Translations under genes and position numbers: made by a program
Assembly: GCA_963770045.1 (NCBI GenBank)
Contig: CAVYOD010000015.1
Span: 290,297 to 354,296 of the forward strand
Length of the DNA stretch: 64,000 nucleotides
DNA from: CAVYOD01 sp963770045
GTDB lineage: Bacteria; Acidobacteriota; Aminicenantia; Aminicenantales; CAVYOD01
Reading direction: 5' to 3'
Shown here: positions 62,589-64,000 of the stretch, one piece after another
Layout of the letters: each line of letters opens with the position of its first letter
How positions within the stretch are numbered: the stretch's first letter is position 1
The notes under the pieces: model-generated
The model's input: only the letters and a program-made list of their open reading frames with translations
The model's database searches: none
Told to the model about the DNA's origin: nothing

Positions 62589-63020
62589 TTTTTCGCCCAT
62601 AGGTTTTCTTATACATTCATCCATTTCGAGTGTCAACCGTCGAAAGCGGGTTTCTCGTCCATCTTTCAAATCTCATCTCGTCAAAAGACCATAAAAGGTA
62701 AGGGGTAAGTAGTGAGGTCAAAAAACATCGACGCTCGCTTGGAGGATACTCAATCCTGGATCCCAGATCCAAGGAGAGTCCAGATCGGGATAAAAATCGA
62801 ATTCTGATCAAATCAGGGGCTCAGCCCGGAAGCCGTTAGTTTTTGCTTTGCCAGGACAGAGTGGCGATTTGTTCTAATTTGTGTTCCGTTTTTTGATTTT
62901 CGTGAACTTCCTCATCTCCTTTCTTGATTTTTTTCCAGAGTTGAATAAGATATGACTCTCTAGTGAAGCTCAGTTCATATAAATTTCCTGGGCTAGAATC
63001 TAGAAAAGAGGAGCGCAATC
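62589..63020. other. Divergent intergenic region
   Basis: Holds a strong minus-strand promoter close to the Rossmann-protein start. The plus side ends in a good ribosome site (AGAGGAG) for the corrinoid protein, but I found no convincing -35/-10 pair, tRNA or riboswitch. Open frames here have no family pattern. Confidence 0.55.
62608..62636 (-). promoter_or_regulatory. Strong sigma70-like promoter, leaderless or near-leaderless gene
   Basis: On the minus strand TTGACA (62636-62631), a 17-base spacer and TATAAG (62613-62608). The expected start near 62601 coincides with the ATG at 62600 and is 13 bases from the ATG at 62588. Confidence 0.65.
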
Positions 63021-63671
63021 ATGACTAAAGAAGAATTGATATCCCGCAGCCAGGCCGCCATCGTGGAGGGCCGCAAGAAAGCGGCTGAGGACCTGGCTCG
63101 AGAGGCGGTCAAAGGGAAATTCGACTTGACCGAAGTCATCGAAAAAGGATATGTCCCGGGCCTCCAGAAAGTGGGAGAGCTCTGGGAGAAGGGCGAATAT
63201 TTTCTCCCCGAGCTCATCACCTCGGCCGAGTGTATGAAGGCGGCGATGGCGATCCTCCAACCCGCGCTGGACAAGGCCAAGATCGTGACCAAGTCGCAGG
63301 GAAAAGTCGTTATCGGGACGGTCGAAGGTGACATCCACGACATCGGGAAGAACCTGGTCTCCTCCATGCTCTCGGCGAATGGCTTTGACGTCGTTGACCT
63401 GGGAGCGGACGTCAAGCTGGAGAAATTCGTGGAGAAGGCCGAAGAAGAAAATGCCGACTTTATCTGTCTCTCCGCCCTGCTCACGACGACCATGCTCGGC
63501 CAGAAAAAGGTGATCGAGGTGCTCAAGTCGAGAAATCTGAAGGAGAAATACGTCGTCCTCGTCGGCGGCGCGCCGGCCAACCAAAGATGGGCCGAGGAGA
63601 TCGGCGCCGACGGCTACGCTGAAAACGCCATGATCGCAGTGAAGGTCGCCAAAAAACTCAAAGGAAGCTGA
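63021..63671 (+). CDS. Corrinoid (methylamine-type methyltransferase) protein
   Basis: Intact 216-residue B12-binding protein that carries a methyl group between two methyltransferases. The N-terminal helical cap (FLPELITSAECMKAAM) is followed by the cobalamin domain with the base-off motif DIHDIGKNL (Asp104, His106, Gly109), then LSALLTTTM and a GGAPAN loop. This is the usual size and layout of MtbC/MttC/MtgC-type proteins. AGAGGAG precedes the ATG. The MttB-family gene starts 39 bases downstream, so the pair forms a methyl-entry system for a methylamine, betaine or related substrate. Confidence 0.93.
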   Translation: MTKEELISRSQAAIVEGRKKAAEDLAREAVKGKFDLTEVIEKGYVPGLQKVGELWEKGEYFLPELITSAECMKAAMAILQPALDKAKIVTKSQGKVVIGTVEGDIHDIGKNLVSSMLSANGFDVVDLGADVKLEKFVEKAEEENADFICLSALLTTTMLGQKKVIEVLKSRNLKEKYVVLVGGAPANQRWAEEIGADGYAENAMIAVKVAKKLKGS

Positions 63672-63710
63672 AGGGAAGACCTCAGAGCTGAAGAAAATGA
63701 GTATTATCAG

Positions 63711-64000
63711 ATGATCAAAACAATCAGACCGAAACTGGAGCTCCTGAGCAAGAGGTTCATCGAGAAGATCATCGATGAGGCCTACATCGTCCTGGACAAG
63801 CAGGGTATCTTCGTCGAGAACAAACAGGCTCTGACGGCTCTTCCAAGAGGCCGGGATGAAAGTGGAAGCCAAGACGCACAGGGTCCATATCAGGCGTTCG
63901 CTCGTCGAAAAATGCCTGGCCTCCACCCCTTCCGTCATCAAGATGTATGATCGGGGTGGAAAAAAAGAGTTCGCAGTCGGAGGCGACGAGGTCCATTTTG
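63711..64000 (+). CDS. MttB-family (trimethylamine/betaine-type) methyltransferase, 3' end outside window, one frameshift
   Basis: Only the first 95 residues lie in the window. RFIEKIIDEAYIVLDKQGIF, VENKQALT, then after a one-base shift near 63838 LFQEAGMKVEAKTHRVHIRR and VIKMYDRGGKKEFAVGGDEV match the N-terminus of trimethylamine methyltransferase-family proteins. Many family members lack pyrrolysine and demethylate glycine betaine, carnitine or similar quaternary amines; the region that would show this is not included. It directly follows its probable corrinoid partner. Confidence 0.82.

Noticed and set aside
62637..63020. Cobalamin riboswitch before the corrinoid protein gene
   Set aside because: I searched by eye for the conserved B12-box core and found nothing convincing.
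1..64000. CRISPR arrays, tRNA, rRNA, transposase or phage genes
   Set aside because: No regular spaced repeats, no tRNA or rRNA pattern, and no integrase or transposase motif was seen. A tool search could still find a missed tRNA.

Overview
The window looks like a piece of an anaerobic, Gram-negative, protein-degrading bacterium that also carries the acetyl-CoA (Wood-Ljungdahl) pathway. Secreted peptidases, outer-membrane receptors that start with a carboxypeptidase-regulatory-like domain, GWxTD proteins and amidohydrolases with signal peptides together are typical of Candidatus Aminicenantes and related Acidobacteriota. This assignment is inferred from gene content; no rRNA, tRNA or marker gene is present to prove it. 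Many genes are broken by single-base frameshifts although the protein sequence continues intact in another frame. I read most of these as sequencing or assembly indels and annotate such genes as one CDS over the whole span.

Region 1 (1-8121, + strand) is a CODH/ACS operon: acsB, cooC, acsD, acsC, a RACo-type corrinoid activator, and a zinc/homocysteine-type methyltransferase where an acsE might be expected. Region 2 (8188-10967, -) is a TonB-dependent receptor. Region 3 (11270-17961, +) holds three M28 metallopeptidase genes in a row. Region 4 (17990-35503) holds three S9 prolyl-oligopeptidase-like genes (two are inverted near-copies of each other), a TPR protein, a GWxTD protein, a split M16 peptidase pair, a thioredoxin-fold protein and a second TonB-type receptor.

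Region 5 (35538-57474, -) is the most striking part. A secreted metallophosphoesterase is followed by ten consecutive amidohydrolase-like genes, most of them overlapping or closely spaced, then an M28 peptidase, a third receptor with its own promoter and terminator, and an Asp-box (sialidase-fold) protein. Only one of the ten amidohydrolase paralogues keeps the HxH metal motif; the other nine have lost it to different degrees and one is also truncated. Region 6 (57694-59867, +) is another M28 peptidase.

Region 7 (59883-62588, -) has two short-chain dehydrogenases and a Rossmann-fold protein under a strong promoter. Divergent from it, region 8 (63021-64000, +) begins a corrinoid protein / MttB-family methyltransferase operon, which could supply methyl groups to the same C1 pathway as region 1. 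Overall the window combines extracytoplasmic protein and peptide breakdown and uptake with corrinoid-based C1 metabolism.
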